A model generated the notes under the pieces. The model saw nothing but the letters and a program-made list of their open reading frames with translations. It was not told the DNA's origin and did not search any database. 22,002 bases of DNA, from assembly GCA_028713795.1 (NCBI GenBank), contig JAQTNP010000005.1, positions 1 to 22,002 on the forward strand, written 5' to 3'. Positions within the stretch are counted from its first letter, which is position 1; every line of letters begins with the position of its first letter. The position numbers were made by a program, and so were the translations under genes. The DNA comes from Minisyncoccota bacterium. GTDB taxonomy: Bacteria; Patescibacteriota; Minisyncoccia; Minisyncoccales; PEYH01. Of this stretch, positions 6,820 to 14,087 are shown piece after piece.

Positions 6820-7346
6820 CAATTACTGGAGAGGCCTTGGCCAGGAATAAATATACGTTCTTTGCCAAAATAGCCCAAAAGGAAGGATTGGTATGGATAT
6901 CTCAGATATTTCTAGAAACAGCAGATAATGAAAGGGCTCATGCAGAAGAAATGCTAGAATTATTGCAAGAACCAGTAGAAATGACCAATACATATGATAT
7001 CCGCCCCTTAAAAAATACTTTAGAGAATTTAAGAATTGCTGCTCTGGGAGAAACTGATGAATACGAAAAAATGTATCCTGAGTTTGAAAATATCGCAAGG
7101 GAAGAGAAAGAATTGGAAGCAGCCCATCTTTTCCAGGAAATATCTGAAGTAGAAGAAAAACATGCCGAAAGATATACTCTTTTAGCAGACAGATTGGAAA
7201 AAGGAATATTATATAAAACAGACGAGGAGATAGAATGGAAATGTCTTAATTGCGGATATATTCATAAAGGAACCAGCGCTCCAATTACCTGTCCTTTGTG
7301 TAAAAAGCCACAGGGCTGGTATGCGGCCTTGAAAATGGTTAGGTAA
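6789..7346 (+). CDS. rbr: Rubrerythrin
   Basis: This 185-aa protein has the two-domain rubrerythrin layout. The N-terminal ferritin-like diiron four-helix bundle (about 1-145) has the iron-binding glutamates in EALARNKYTFF, ETADNERAHAEEM, EYEKMYPEFE and EISEVEEKHAERY. The C-terminal rubredoxin-like knuckle has CxxC pairs in WKCLNCGYIHKG and CPLCKKPQGWY, holding one iron. Rubrerythrin reduces hydrogen peroxide in anaerobes, which suggests a host living with little oxygen. It was probably once directly behind the HIT gene, given the repeat that copies its first codons there. Confidence 0.95.
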   Translation: MKNTHQNLLKAITGEALARNKYTFFAKIAQKEGLVWISQIFLETADNERAHAEEMLELLQEPVEMTNTYDIRPLKNTLENLRIAALGETDEYEKMYPEFENIAREEKELEAAHLFQEISEVEEKHAERYTLLADRLEKGILYKTDEEIEWKCLNCGYIHKGTSAPITCPLCKKPQGWYAALKMVR

Positions 7347-7354
7347 AAAGGTAT

Positions 7355-7385
7355 TGGCCGGTCCTAATACATCTAGGACCGGCCA
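7355..7385. terminator. Hairpin between converging genes
   Basis: A perfect 12-bp stem (7355-7366 TGGCCGGTCCTA with 7374-7385) and a 7-nt loop. On the minus strand it is followed by CCTTTTTA, a good terminator for the small gene at 7386. It also ends rubrerythrin on the plus strand, where the T run is weak. Confidence 0.85.
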
Positions 7386-7622
7386 TTAGACCAAACGAGC
7401 TGAATTCAAGAGATGCCTTTCCAGACGTTTCTTCGCCTGATCCTTAACATTTTTGATGTGATCTGGATTCCCACACGAGAATCCTGGGTGGACACTCTTT
7501 ACTGCTATTCGATATACCGCTCGATGGCTACAGGCAAACATTCCTGTCTTTGGATCCCGGTAATCGCAGTCCAAGCCACCATTATTGGTTCTTGGAATGT
7601 GATACTTGCGCATAGAACTCAT
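7386..7622 (-). CDS. Small Cys/His-containing protein, 78 aa, unknown
   Basis: The start is ATG at 7622 (MSSMRKYHIPRTNNGG), 5 nt after an SD AGAGGTGG (plus-strand 7628-7635); a GTG at 7631 lies inside that SD and is unlikely. The protein is basic and soluble, with Cys in LDCDYRD, FACSHRA and GFSCGNPDH. Three Cys and nearby His could bind one zinc, but no standard finger is clear. Its G+C is visibly higher than that of the surrounding genes, and codon choice differs. It has its own promoter (7645-7673) and terminator (7355-7385), so it is a self-contained unit. The reverse-frame plus-strand reading (7413-7658) is a shadow. Confidence 0.75.
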   Translation of the reverse strand: MSSMRKYHIPRTNNGGLDCDYRDPKTGMFACSHRAVYRIAVKSVHPGFSCGNPDHIKNVKDQAKKRLERHLLNSARLV

Positions 7623-7644
7623 CTGAACCACCTCTTTAATCTAT

Positions 7645-7673
7645 CTTATATCATCTGATAATTTTTTTGTAAA
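7645..7673 (-). promoter_or_regulatory. Promoter for the small gene at 7386-7622
   Basis: On the minus strand TTTACA (7668-7673), a 17-nt spacer and TATAAG (7645-7650). Confidence 0.7.
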
Positions 7674-7683
7674 TATATAAAAG

Positions 7684-7711
7684 ATGAGGCCGACTCTCGT
7701 AAGAGTCGGCC
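7684..7711 (-). terminator. Terminator of the small zinc-ribbon gene
   Basis: A perfect 10-bp stem (7688-7697 GGCCGACTCT with 7702-7711) and a CGTA loop. On the minus strand it is followed by TCTTTTATAT. Confidence 0.85.
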
Positions 7712-7737
7712 ATGAATCATGGCTTACAAGGTACTAT

Positions 7738-7911
7738 TCAGGGTTTCTTCTCTCGCTCTGTTGGCTCTATTGGCCTGCGAGCCTTCTGACGACACCCCGG
7801 CTTACTGCACTCTTCTCTTCCTCGGAGCCGCATGCCACAGTAAGGGCACTTCCGTCCGTTTCCGTCCCTGGCCTTGCCTTGAGAATCACCTGATCTTTTT
7901 TGATCACCCAT
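7738..7911 (-). CDS. Small zinc-ribbon protein, 57 aa
   Basis: The start is ATG at 7911 (MGDQKRSGDSQGK), 8 nt behind the perfect SD GGAGGTG (plus-strand 7920-7926); an upstream in-frame ATG at 7932 would put the SD inside the gene. The protein has a CPYCGMRLRGREECSKPGC core with CxxC and CxxxxC spacing, consistent with one zinc site. Both ends are highly charged and probably disordered. A nucleic-acid-binding or adaptor role is plausible but not shown. G+C-rich, like the neighbour at 7386, with its own promoter and terminator. Confidence 0.72.
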   Translation of the reverse strand: MGDQKRSGDSQGKARDGNGRKCPYCGMRLRGREECSKPGCRQKARRPIEPTEREKKP

Positions 7912-7936
7912 TAGGCGATCACCTCCTGTCATTCAT

Positions 7937-7965
7937 TTCATAACATATAATTAGATTATTGTAAA
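7937..7965 (-). promoter_or_regulatory. Promoter for the small zinc-ribbon gene
   Basis: On the minus strand TTTACA (7960-7965), a 17-nt spacer and TATGAA (7937-7942). The layout matches the promoter at 7645-7673. Confidence 0.65.
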
Positions 7966-7968
7966 CAC

Positions 7969-8049
7969 ATGGAAGCTAAAAGAACAATGCTATTGCTGAC
8001 AATAGCAACAGTATTGTTAGCGGTATTAATATATCTGTTATCAAAATAG
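7969..8049 (+). CDS. Single-pass membrane peptide, 26 aa
   Basis: ATG at 7969 and TAG at 8047-8049. The sequence MEAKRTM is followed by a continuous hydrophobic stretch of about 17 residues ending YLLSK, so it would be a single membrane helix with a short basic N-terminus. A -10 box TATAAT (7946-7951) lies 17 nt upstream. Size and form fit a small membrane regulator, but a chance frame cannot be excluded. Confidence 0.45.
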   Translation: MEAKRTMLLLTIATVLLAVLIYLLSK

Positions 8050-8071
8050 TGATTGATTTTTATATCAATTT

Positions 8072-8077
8072 TCTATA
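8072..8077 (+). promoter_or_regulatory. -10 box upstream of the GT2-dnaG-rpoD operon
   Basis: TATAAT at 8072-8077, 39 nt before the glycosyltransferase ATG. No good -35 is seen. Confidence 0.45.
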
Positions 8078-8116
8078 TAATTCATAGAGCCAAAGATATT
8101 CTGGTTCACTTTTTTT

Positions 8117-8767
8117 ATGACCTCAACAGCAATAATCCCTGCTCTTAATGAAGAAAAAACAATAGGAGCTGTAATACTTGCAGCCAAACAGAGTTCCAAT
8201 ATTTCTGAGATTATTATTGTTGACGACGGTTCTAAAGATGATACCTTTAAAGTAGCCAGCGGATTTTCAGTAAAAGTCTTGCAGCATAAGCATAACAGGG
8301 GAAAAGCTCAGGCAATCAAAACAGGAATAGAGCAATCATCTTCTCCTGTTTTCATATTCATTGATGCAGATTTAATTGGCATAACAGGAATACAATTAGA
8401 TGGTTTGCTTTTGCCTGTTATTAATAAAGAGGCTGATATGGTAATCGGAAAGATAGACAGAAGGAACAGGTTTTCTGAAACTCCGAAGATATATAAACAT
8501 CAAGCCCATTTATCAGGAACAAGAGTGATTACCAAAGAATTTTGGGATTCAATACCAAAGATTTACAAAAAGCACTATTTTTTAGAAAGTGCTCTTTCCT
8601 ATATTGCTAAAAAAAGAGGAATGAGAGTAAAGGAAGTGCTTTTGGAAAATGTCAGCCATGTTATCAAAGAAGAAAAGTATGGTTTGCCCAAAGGATTCTT
8701 TTCCCGCTTAAGTATGTTTGTCCAGCTAGGAATAATATTCATTCTCTTAAGGATTAAAAAACAATAA
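8117..8767 (+). CDS. Family 2 glycosyltransferase
   Basis: This 216-aa GT-A fold enzyme begins with STAIIPALNEEKTIGAVI, followed by the nucleotide-sugar site IIVDDGSKDDT (Asp pair, about 36-46), HNRGKAQAIKTGI and the metal-binding DADL (about 82-85). The short length and C-terminal hydrophobic segment resemble DPM-synthase-like or glucosyl-phosphoglycerate-synthase-like enzymes that transfer a sugar to a lipid or small acceptor. The acceptor cannot be told from sequence. Its TAA shares a base with the dnaG start (TAATG at 8765-8769), so the two are translationally coupled. Confidence 0.9.
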   Translation: MTSTAIIPALNEEKTIGAVILAAKQSSNISEIIIVDDGSKDDTFKVASGFSVKVLQHKHNRGKAQAIKTGIEQSSSPVFIFIDADLIGITGIQLDGLLLPVINKEADMVIGKIDRRNRFSETPKIYKHQAHLSGTRVITKEFWDSIPKIYKKHYFLESALSYIAKKRGMRVKEVLLENVSHVIKEEKYGLPKGFFSRLSMFVQLGIIFILLRIKKQ

Positions 8768-10527
8768 TGGATTCTGTAATAGAAGAGATAAAACAAAGGA
8801 TAGATATTGTTGAACTGATCTCCAGCTATTTGAAATTGGAAAAAACAGGAGCCAATTACAGAGCTGTCTGTCCCTTCCATTCAGAAAAAAAACCATCTTT
8901 TTTTGTTAATCCTGCCAGGCAGATATGGCGATGTTTTGGTTGTGGAAAAGGGGGAGATGCTTTTGGATTCGTGATGGAGATAGAAGGTATTGAATTTGGA
9001 GATGCTTTAAAGATTTTAGCCCAAAAAGCAGGAGTAGAATTAAAAAAGCAAGACCCTAGATTAAGCACTCAAAGGAAAAGATTATATGACATATGCGAAT
9101 TGACCACTAAATTCTTTGAGAAGCACCTTTACGAAACTAAAACCGGAAAAGAAATAATTCAATATCTTTTAGGCAGAGGTTTGAGCAAAGATTCAATTAA
9201 AGAATGGAGAATAGGATATTCTCCTGATTCCTGGCAAGGATTGTCTGATTTCTTGCAGAAATCAGGATTTACAATTCAGGAGATTGAGAAAGCAGGGCTT
9301 TTGGTAAGAAATGAAGTAGGAAAACTATATGACAGATTCAGGGGAAGGATAATGTTTCCAATCTTTGATCTTAATTCCCAGCCAGTAGGTTTTGGGGGAA
9401 GGGTTTTTGGAGAACAAGAAAGCGTTGCCAAATACATCAATATTGTTAATACTCCGATATACGATAAAAGCAGGATATTGTATGGATTAGATAAGGCAAA
9501 AGTAGAGATTAGGAAAAATGACTCCTTTGTTCTTGTAGAAGGGTATACTGATGCCATTATGGCCCATCAGGCAGGAGCAAAAAATGTTGTTGCAGTTTCT
9601 GGAACTGCCCTGACTCCATTTCATTTAAATATTTTAAAAAGATATTCCTCTAATCTTTTTTCCTGTTTTGATATGGATGTGGCAGGGGATTCTGCTACAA
9701 AAAGAGGGATAGATTTGGCCCAGAAAGAAGGATTTAATATTAAAATTATTACTTTGCCTGAAGGCAAAGATCCGGCAGAGGCAATAGCTAAAGATATTAA
9801 CATCTGGAACAATTCTTTGGAAAACGCCAAATCAATTCTTGATTTCTACTTTGAAAGCGCTTTCAAAAAATATGACAAAACAAAACCAGAAGCAAAGAAA
9901 GCCATTTCACAAATTCTTCTTCCTGTGATAAAAAGGATTCCGAATAAGATAGAGACAGCTCATTGGGTTGATCTATTGTCTAAAGAACTGAATGTCCCTA
10001 AAAGAGCGGTAGAAGAGGAATTAGACAAATACAAAGGAGAAAAGGCAGTAGAAACAGAAGAAGAGCATTCATGCGAACCCAAAATACAGACAAGACAAGA
10101 AAAGCTTCAGGAAAGGATAGTCTGTTTAATTCTCCAATGGCCTGTATTGATTAAAGAACTAAACAAGGAGACAAAAGAATTCTTTTCTGAAGAATTCTTA
10201 AAGATATTAGAGAAACTGGAAGAAATTAAACCAAAAGAATGGGAGAAAATCGCATTTGAAGATAGCTTGAATAATATTTTTAATGATATATTCTTGCAAG
10301 CCAAAACAGATGAAGACTTGATCAATCAGACAGAAAAAGAAGCCAGAGAAGAATTCCTTTCTTCTATTAATGATTTTCTCAATCTTTCCATTAAAACAAA
10401 ACTTTTTGGAATATCAGAGCAGGTTAAAAAGCTGGAATTGGAAAATGATACAGAAAAAGAAATAGCAAAACTAATGGAAGAGTATAAAAAAATAGCTAAA
10501 AAATTAATTGATAATCAAATAATATGA
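8767..10527 (+). CDS. dnaG: DNA primase DnaG
   Basis: This 586-aa protein makes the RNA primers for DNA replication. The N-terminal CHC2 zinc ribbon has Cys35, His38, Cys56 and Cys59 (CPFH, CFGC). The RNA-polymerase/TOPRIM core includes YDRFRGRIMFPI, GFGGR, the catalytic Glu258 in VLVEGYTDAI, and Asp302 and Asp304 in CFDMDVAGDSA. The C-terminal third is helical and charged, as expected for the helicase-binding region. Overlaps of 1 nt with the upstream gene and 4 nt with rpoD (ATGA) show a tight operon, the classic primase-sigma pairing without rpsU. Confidence 0.97.
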   Translation: MDSVIEEIKQRIDIVELISSYLKLEKTGANYRAVCPFHSEKKPSFFVNPARQIWRCFGCGKGGDAFGFVMEIEGIEFGDALKILAQKAGVELKKQDPRLSTQRKRLYDICELTTKFFEKHLYETKTGKEIIQYLLGRGLSKDSIKEWRIGYSPDSWQGLSDFLQKSGFTIQEIEKAGLLVRNEVGKLYDRFRGRIMFPIFDLNSQPVGFGGRVFGEQESVAKYINIVNTPIYDKSRILYGLDKAKVEIRKNDSFVLVEGYTDAIMAHQAGAKNVVAVSGTALTPFHLNILKRYSSNLFSCFDMDVAGDSATKRGIDLAQKEGFNIKIITLPEGKDPAEAIAKDINIWNNSLENAKSILDFYFESAFKKYDKTKPEAKKAISQILLPVIKRIPNKIETAHWVDLLSKELNVPKRAVEEELDKYKGEKAVETEEEHSCEPKIQTRQEKLQERIVCLILQWPVLIKELNKETKEFFSEEFLKILEKLEEIKPKEWEKIAFEDSLNNIFNDIFLQAKTDEDLINQTEKEAREEFLSSINDFLNLSIKTKLFGISEQVKKLELENDTEKEIAKLMEEYKKIAKKLIDNQII

Positions 10528-11747
10528 AAAAATCCCCTAAAAAGAAAAAGCCAGTTAAGAAAGCAATTAAGAAAAAGGTTGCTAAGAAGAAAAAACCCAA
10601 AAAGATAGTAAAATCAAAGAAAATAATTGCAGGCAAACCAAAGAAAAAAGCCGTAAAGAAAATTGAGAAAGCTGCCACTGGAAAACCTTTTCCAAATGAT
10701 AAGATTGAGCTTTTAATCAGAAAAGGAAAATTAAGGGGATTTGTTACCTATTCTGAGATTTTATATATGTTTCCTAATCCTGAAAAAAGCATTTCAGGAC
10801 TAGAATCGCTGATGGATAAATTAGAAGATGCGGGAATCAAGGTAATGCCCGTGCAGGAATACCTTAAAGAAAAAACAGAGGATCATGAAAGAAGAAAATC
10901 AGTAGAGCAATTTGTAAAAAGACCTGATTCTGTACAGATGTACTTAAAAGAGATTGGAAGAGTTCCTTTTTTGACAGCCAAAGAAGAAAAGGAATTAGCT
11001 AAAAAAATAGAAGTGGGAGATGCGGCTGCCAAGCAAGCATTAATTTCTGCCAATTTAAGATTGGTTGTATCTATTGCTAAAAAATACGTTGGAAGATCGT
11101 CCAATCTTACCCTTTTGGATTTAATCCAAGAGGGTAACCTTGGGCTATTCAGGGCTGCAGAGAAATTTGACTGGAGAAAGGGGTATAAATTCTCTACATA
11201 TGCTACTTGGTGGATAAGGCAAGCTATCACCAGGGCTTTAGCTGATCAGGCAAGAACTATCAGGATTCCTGTACATATGATTGAGACAATTACTAAGTAT
11301 GAAAAATTTAGAAGAGAATTAATGAAAGAATTGAGAAGAGAGCCATCTGCAGAGGAAATAGCTAAGGAAATGGGATTGAGTGCAGAAAAGGTAAAGCATA
11401 TTGCCAAAATTGCCCAGAAAACGGTATCTTTGGAAACTCCCGTAGGGGATAGCGATGAAGAAAGTATTCTTGCTGATTTTATCAAAGATGAAGAAATGCC
11501 TTCTCCTTCCAAAGATGCTGCCAGGGCTTTGTTAAAAGAAAGATTTTCAGATATTTTGAGCGAATTAACTCCAAGAGAGCAAAAGATTCTTTCTATGAGG
11601 TTTGGATTGGAAGATGGGGTTACGCATACATTGCAAGAAGTAGGAGAGATGTTTAATGTTACCAGAGAAAGAATCAGGCAGATTGAATCCAAGGCCTTAG
11701 AAAAGATTAGGAGAAACAAGAGCGTAAAGAAATTAGAAGGATATTAA
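10524..11747 (+). CDS. rpoD: Primary RNA polymerase sigma factor
   Basis: This 407-aa protein begins with an unusually Lys-rich low-complexity tail of about 52 residues, probably disordered and DNA- or RNA-contacting. Region 1.1-like sequence follows (about 57-110), then region 1.2 (PDSVQMYLKEIGRVPFLT). Region 2 has LRLVVSIAKKYV, DLIQEGNLGL (from 199) and the -10-reading KFSTYATWWIRQAI. Region 3 comes next, and region 4 (LTPREQKILSMRFGL, then TRERIRQIESKALEKIRR) recognises -35 boxes. It is the housekeeping sigma factor, consistent with the TTGACA/TATAAT-type promoters in this window. It overlaps dnaG by 4 nt, and tRNA-Asn follows after 60 nt. Confidence 0.97.
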   Translation: MKKSPKKKKPVKKAIKKKVAKKKKPKKIVKSKKIIAGKPKKKAVKKIEKAATGKPFPNDKIELLIRKGKLRGFVTYSEILYMFPNPEKSISGLESLMDKLEDAGIKVMPVQEYLKEKTEDHERRKSVEQFVKRPDSVQMYLKEIGRVPFLTAKEEKELAKKIEVGDAAAKQALISANLRLVVSIAKKYVGRSSNLTLLDLIQEGNLGLFRAAEKFDWRKGYKFSTYATWWIRQAITRALADQARTIRIPVHMIETITKYEKFRRELMKELRREPSAEEIAKEMGLSAEKVKHIAKIAQKTVSLETPVGDSDEESILADFIKDEEMPSPSKDAARALLKERFSDILSELTPREQKILSMRFGLEDGVTHTLQEVGEMFNVTRERIRQIESKALEKIRRNKSVKKLEGY

Positions 11748-11807
11748 AAATCTTGAAAAAGAAGAGAAGATGGGGTATAACAAATATGCGCTTTTTTAGC
11801 GCATCAT

Positions 11808-11879
11808 TCCGGAGTAGCTCAATGGTAGAGCAGCTCGCTGTTAACGAGAAGGTTCCAGGTCCGAGTCCTGGCTCCGGAG
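11808..11879 (+). tRNA. trnN: tRNA-Asn (anticodon GTT)
   Basis: A 72-nt tRNA with acceptor TCCGGAG (11808-11814) and CTCCGGA (11872-11878), discriminator G11879 and no encoded CCA. The D stem is GCTC/GAGC. The anticodon loop CTGTTAA has GTT at 11840-11842. The T stem is CCAGG/CCTGG. Two oddities: the T loop is TCCGAGT, with C in place of the near-universal U55, and the first anticodon-stem pair is G-A. Its 3' end and terminator form the first repeat of the gene array that follows. Confidence 0.93.
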
Positions 11880-11910
11880 CAAAAGTAAAGTCGCCTTATA
11901 GGCGATTTTT
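11872..11910 (+). repeat. Array site R0: tRNA-Asn 3' end plus terminator
   Basis: CTCCGGAGC (11872-11880), linker AAAAGTAAAG (11881-11890), and terminator hairpin TCGCC (11891-11895) / GGCGA (11901-11905) with a TTATA loop and T5. This right half recurs at R1-R3, R5 and R6. The left half here is the tRNA T arm instead of the repeat's own left arm. Confidence 0.92.
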
Positions 11911-11969
11911 GGTTTCTAGAAAAGGTTTAGGGATTATTGGTTATGATGGAAGTCAAGGGATATTTCTGG

Positions 11970-11975
11970 TAAGAT
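11970..11975 (+). promoter_or_regulatory. Extended -10 box of the first array gene
   Basis: TGGTAAGAT (11967-11975): the -10 box ends 6 nt before the ATG, so transcription should start at or next to the start codon. Confidence 0.6.
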
Positions 11976-11981
11976 AAGCTC

Positions 11982-12515
11982 ATGAAGTCATACAGATTTA
12001 GTCCCATAGAAAACAAAGAGCAGTTATTTGAGGCTATAAAATACACACATTTTAAGTGTTTTGAGTTATGTAAGAATATTTTTGGAAAATATCTTCCCGT
12101 GGCGGGTAATATCGGAATATTTTGTCATTTTGAAAACGAATATCAATTCCTCACAGAATTAAGAAAGCAACTAACTGTAGAATCTGACAACTGGAATCAG
12201 AAATATTACCGACTTCACGAACCCATCATAATTCCTTCCCAAGGAGATATGCCAGAAACCGTCTATACCTATCTCTACATTCGTAAGCCAGACCAGCACA
12301 TGGAAGTAGGTGATGTTGATTTTGTTTTAGATGTGAAAAGATACAACGAATTAAAAAAGGTTTTAATAGAAGGCAAAAGAATAAAGGGAATGGAAATATT
12401 TGACCGTTCTGAACTTGATTTAATTAGATTATCCGACCCCTATTCCGACGTAGTTTCTTTTATTGGTAAAATGGACATAGGTGAAAACATAAGAAATCAG
12501 AATAGGCTAAACTAA
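11982..12515 (+). CDS. Array gene 1: hypothetical protein, 177 aa
   Basis: A soluble 177-aa protein without signal or membrane helix. Notable stretches are YTHFKCFELCKNIFGKYLPVAGNIGIFCH, a Cys/His-rich N-terminal part (about 21-50), and DMPETVYTYLYIRKPDQHMEVGDVDFVL (about 87-114). The C-terminus has short helices and strands (KGMEIFDRSELDLI). I have an impression of similar proteins in Parcubacteria but know no function for them. This is the unit nearest the tRNA, hence the newest if insertion is always next to the tRNA. It has its own extended -10 box and probably makes a leaderless mRNA. Confidence 0.8.
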   Translation: MKSYRFSPIENKEQLFEAIKYTHFKCFELCKNIFGKYLPVAGNIGIFCHFENEYQFLTELRKQLTVESDNWNQKYYRLHEPIIIPSQGDMPETVYTYLYIRKPDQHMEVGDVDFVLDVKRYNELKKVLIEGKRIKGMEIFDRSELDLIRLSDPYSDVVSFIGKMDIGENIRNQNRLN

Positions 12516-12520
12516 CTCTA

Positions 12521-12585
12521 AACAGGCCTGAATATCATCCACTCTCCGGAGCTAGCAAAAGTAAAGTCGCCTTACGGGCGATTTT
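12521..12585 (+). repeat. Array site R1
   Basis: Left arm AACAGGCCTGAATATCATCC then ACT, core CTCCGGAGC (12544-12552), a 4-nt insertion TAGC, linker, hairpin TCGCC (12567-12571) / GGCGA (12577-12581), T4. Serves as terminator of array gene 1. Confidence 0.92.
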
Positions 12586-12617
12586 ATTGTAATATAAGGT
12601 AAGATAAAATTAATAAT

Positions 12618-13034
12618 ATGAATACATTTTTTATATTAGAGCTTATATTAGAAATAGTAGCTGTTATCATCTTTTTCCTTTTATTAGAATATGTTTATGT
12701 TTTCATTCGGTTACGAACCAGAAGAAAGGTGATGGACGAATTAGCTTTCAAATATGGATTAAAGAATAATTCTAAAATGCCTACCATCATACAATGGATA
12801 TTGAGAAACAAGATTGATGTAAATACAATATTAGGAATGATTAATAATCACCAAGTTAAAATTATTGATATTACTCGCCAAGGTCTTACTGGAATGTGGC
12901 TTCGTTCCACTCTTGTTCAGATAGATGAAGGTATTGTCAAGGGTCACCGTTTAGGAAGTTTTATCGGTGGGACCTTTTTTCATTCTACAAAAACATTAGA
13001 TGATATTATAAAAAAAGAGACGGGTATTCTCTAG
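12618..13034 (+). CDS. Array gene 2: membrane-anchored protein, 138 aa
   Basis: One long hydrophobic helix at about residues 4-31 is followed by a basic RLRTRRK stop-transfer and a cytosolic domain of about 100 residues (FKYGLKNNSKMPTIIQWILR, GLTGMWLRSTLVQIDEGIV, GSFIGGTFFHSTKTL). No family recognised. Its own -10 box TAAGAT (12600-12605) lies 12 nt before the ATG. Confidence 0.75.
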   Translation: MNTFFILELILEIVAVIIFFLLLEYVYVFIRLRTRRKVMDELAFKYGLKNNSKMPTIIQWILRNKIDVNTILGMINNHQVKIIDITRQGLTGMWLRSTLVQIDEGIVKGHRLGSFIGGTFFHSTKTLDDIIKKETGIL

Positions 13035-13035
13035 C

Positions 13036-13096
13036 AACAGGTCTGAACATCATCCACTCTCCGGAGCAAAAGTAAAGTCGCCTTATGGGCGATTTT
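13036..13096 (+). repeat. Array site R2
   Basis: Left arm AACAGGTCTGAACATCATCC then ACT, core CTCCGGAGC (13059-13067), linker, hairpin TCGCC (13078-13082) / GGCGA (13088-13092), T4. It begins 2 nt after the stop of array gene 2. Confidence 0.93.
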
Positions 13097-13112
13097 ATAT
13101 TAAAATAAGAAT

Positions 13113-13433
13113 ATGTATAAAGTAGTTAGACAATCCGAAGCCGTATTAAGAAAAATTGCAGATAATAAATTTGCAACGAATTATATTACGAAAGATATAT
13201 CCTCAAATATGTCTCTTGCTGTTTTAGAGGGGAAAAATTATCAAGAAGAAACTACCACTAAATATAGTCGCATTTACTATGTTCTCGATGGAGAATTAAT
13301 ATTATCCTTTGATTCAGAAAAAGTCTTTCTTAAAGAGAACGACTCTTGTTTTATCAGCGAGGATACAAAATATGAAATAGCTGGAACATTTAGGGCAATA
13401 GTAATTAATAGTCCTGCTTTTGGCGGGCGATAA
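13113..13433 (+). CDS. Array gene 3a: small cupin-like protein
   Basis: A 106-aa single-domain beta-barrel. The order of strands and the SRIYYVLDGELILSFDSEKVFLKENDSCFI segment (about 50-80) match the two cupin motifs, with G-E-L at the usual turn. The metal-binding histidines of motif 1 are not present (SRIYYV in place of HxH), so it may bind a small ligand without metal. A -10 box TAAAAT (13101-13106) lies 6 nt before the ATG. Its stop is 1 nt from the start of the HD-domain gene, so the two are coupled and form the only two-gene unit in the array. Confidence 0.78.
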   Translation: MYKVVRQSEAVLRKIADNKFATNYITKDISSNMSLAVLEGKNYQEETTTKYSRIYYVLDGELILSFDSEKVFLKENDSCFISEDTKYEIAGTFRAIVINSPAFGGR

Positions 13434-13434
13434 T

Positions 13435-14007
13435 ATGAATAAAAAAGTTGAGGAAATCAAAAAAATAGTCCAAAAAAGGCTTGAAGATACCGATTGGAAT
13501 TACCATATTTTACCTGTTGTCCGATATGCTAAGAAATTAGCTAAGATATATAAGGTGGATGGGGAAATAGTAGAACTAGCTGCTTTACTCCATGATATTG
13601 GAAGAAATAATGTAGGTAAAGATATAAGCCAAGAGGATAAGCACCATATCGTTGGTGCCAATGAAGCTGTTAAAATATTGCAGAAGTATAAATATCCAGA
13701 GAAAACAATTTTAGAGATTAAACATTGTATTGAGGCACACAGGACACTTAAGGGCCCGAAATCAAAAACTTTAACTGCTAAGATTATAGCTAATGCTGAT
13801 GCAATGGCTCATTTTGATAGTTTACCAATATTTTTCTATTGGAGAGCAATACAAAGAAAGGATAAATTCGAGGATATCGTTAAATGGGTTGGAGATAAGA
13901 TTGAAAGAGATTGGAAAATGAAGATAACATTGCCAGAAGCTAAAAAACTTGTAGAGAAGAAGTATAAAGCCATTAAATTGCTTTTAAGTTCTATAGAAAT
14001 ATCATAA
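13435..14007 (+). CDS. Array gene 3b: HD-domain phosphohydrolase
   Basis: A 190-aa protein with the HD-superfamily metal-site pattern: His in NYHILPVVRYAKKLAKIY, His-Asp in AALLHDIGRNN, His in HHIVGANEAV and IKHCIEAHR, and a late Asp in AKIIANADAMAHFD. Such enzymes hydrolyse nucleotides, cyclic nucleotides or phosphomonoesters; the substrate is not evident. I choose ATG 13435 (MNKKVEEIKK). An upstream TTG at 13420 in the same frame would overlap the cupin gene. Pairing with a cupin suggests a joint small-molecule function. Confidence 0.85.
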   Translation: MNKKVEEIKKIVQKRLEDTDWNYHILPVVRYAKKLAKIYKVDGEIVELAALLHDIGRNNVGKDISQEDKHHIVGANEAVKILQKYKYPEKTILEIKHCIEAHRTLKGPKSKTLTAKIIANADAMAHFDSLPIFFYWRAIQRKDKFEDIVKWVGDKIERDWKMKITLPEAKKLVEKKYKAIKLLLSSIEIS

Positions 14008-14009
14008 TA

Positions 14010-14069
14010 AACAGGTCTGAACATCGTCCACTCTCCGGAGCAAAGTAAGGTCGCTTTATAGGCGATTTT
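14010..14069 (+). repeat. Array site R3
   Basis: Left arm AACAGGTCTGAACATCGTCC then ACT, core CTCCGGAG (14033-14040), linker shortened and changed (CAAAGTAAGG), hairpin TCGCT (14051-14055) / GGCGA (14061-14065), T4. Confidence 0.92.
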
Positions 14070-14087
14070 GTTGTAAGATTAAAATAT

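Noticed and set aside
7048..7072. CTGATGA followed by GAAA, like a second hammerhead core
   Set aside because: It lies inside the rubrerythrin coding region, with no room for stem II between the two motifs and no flanking stems.
7413..7943. Plus-strand reading frames over the two small minus-strand genes
   Set aside because: The minus-strand frames have promoter, SD, terminator and Cys motifs; the plus-strand ones have none and are shadows.
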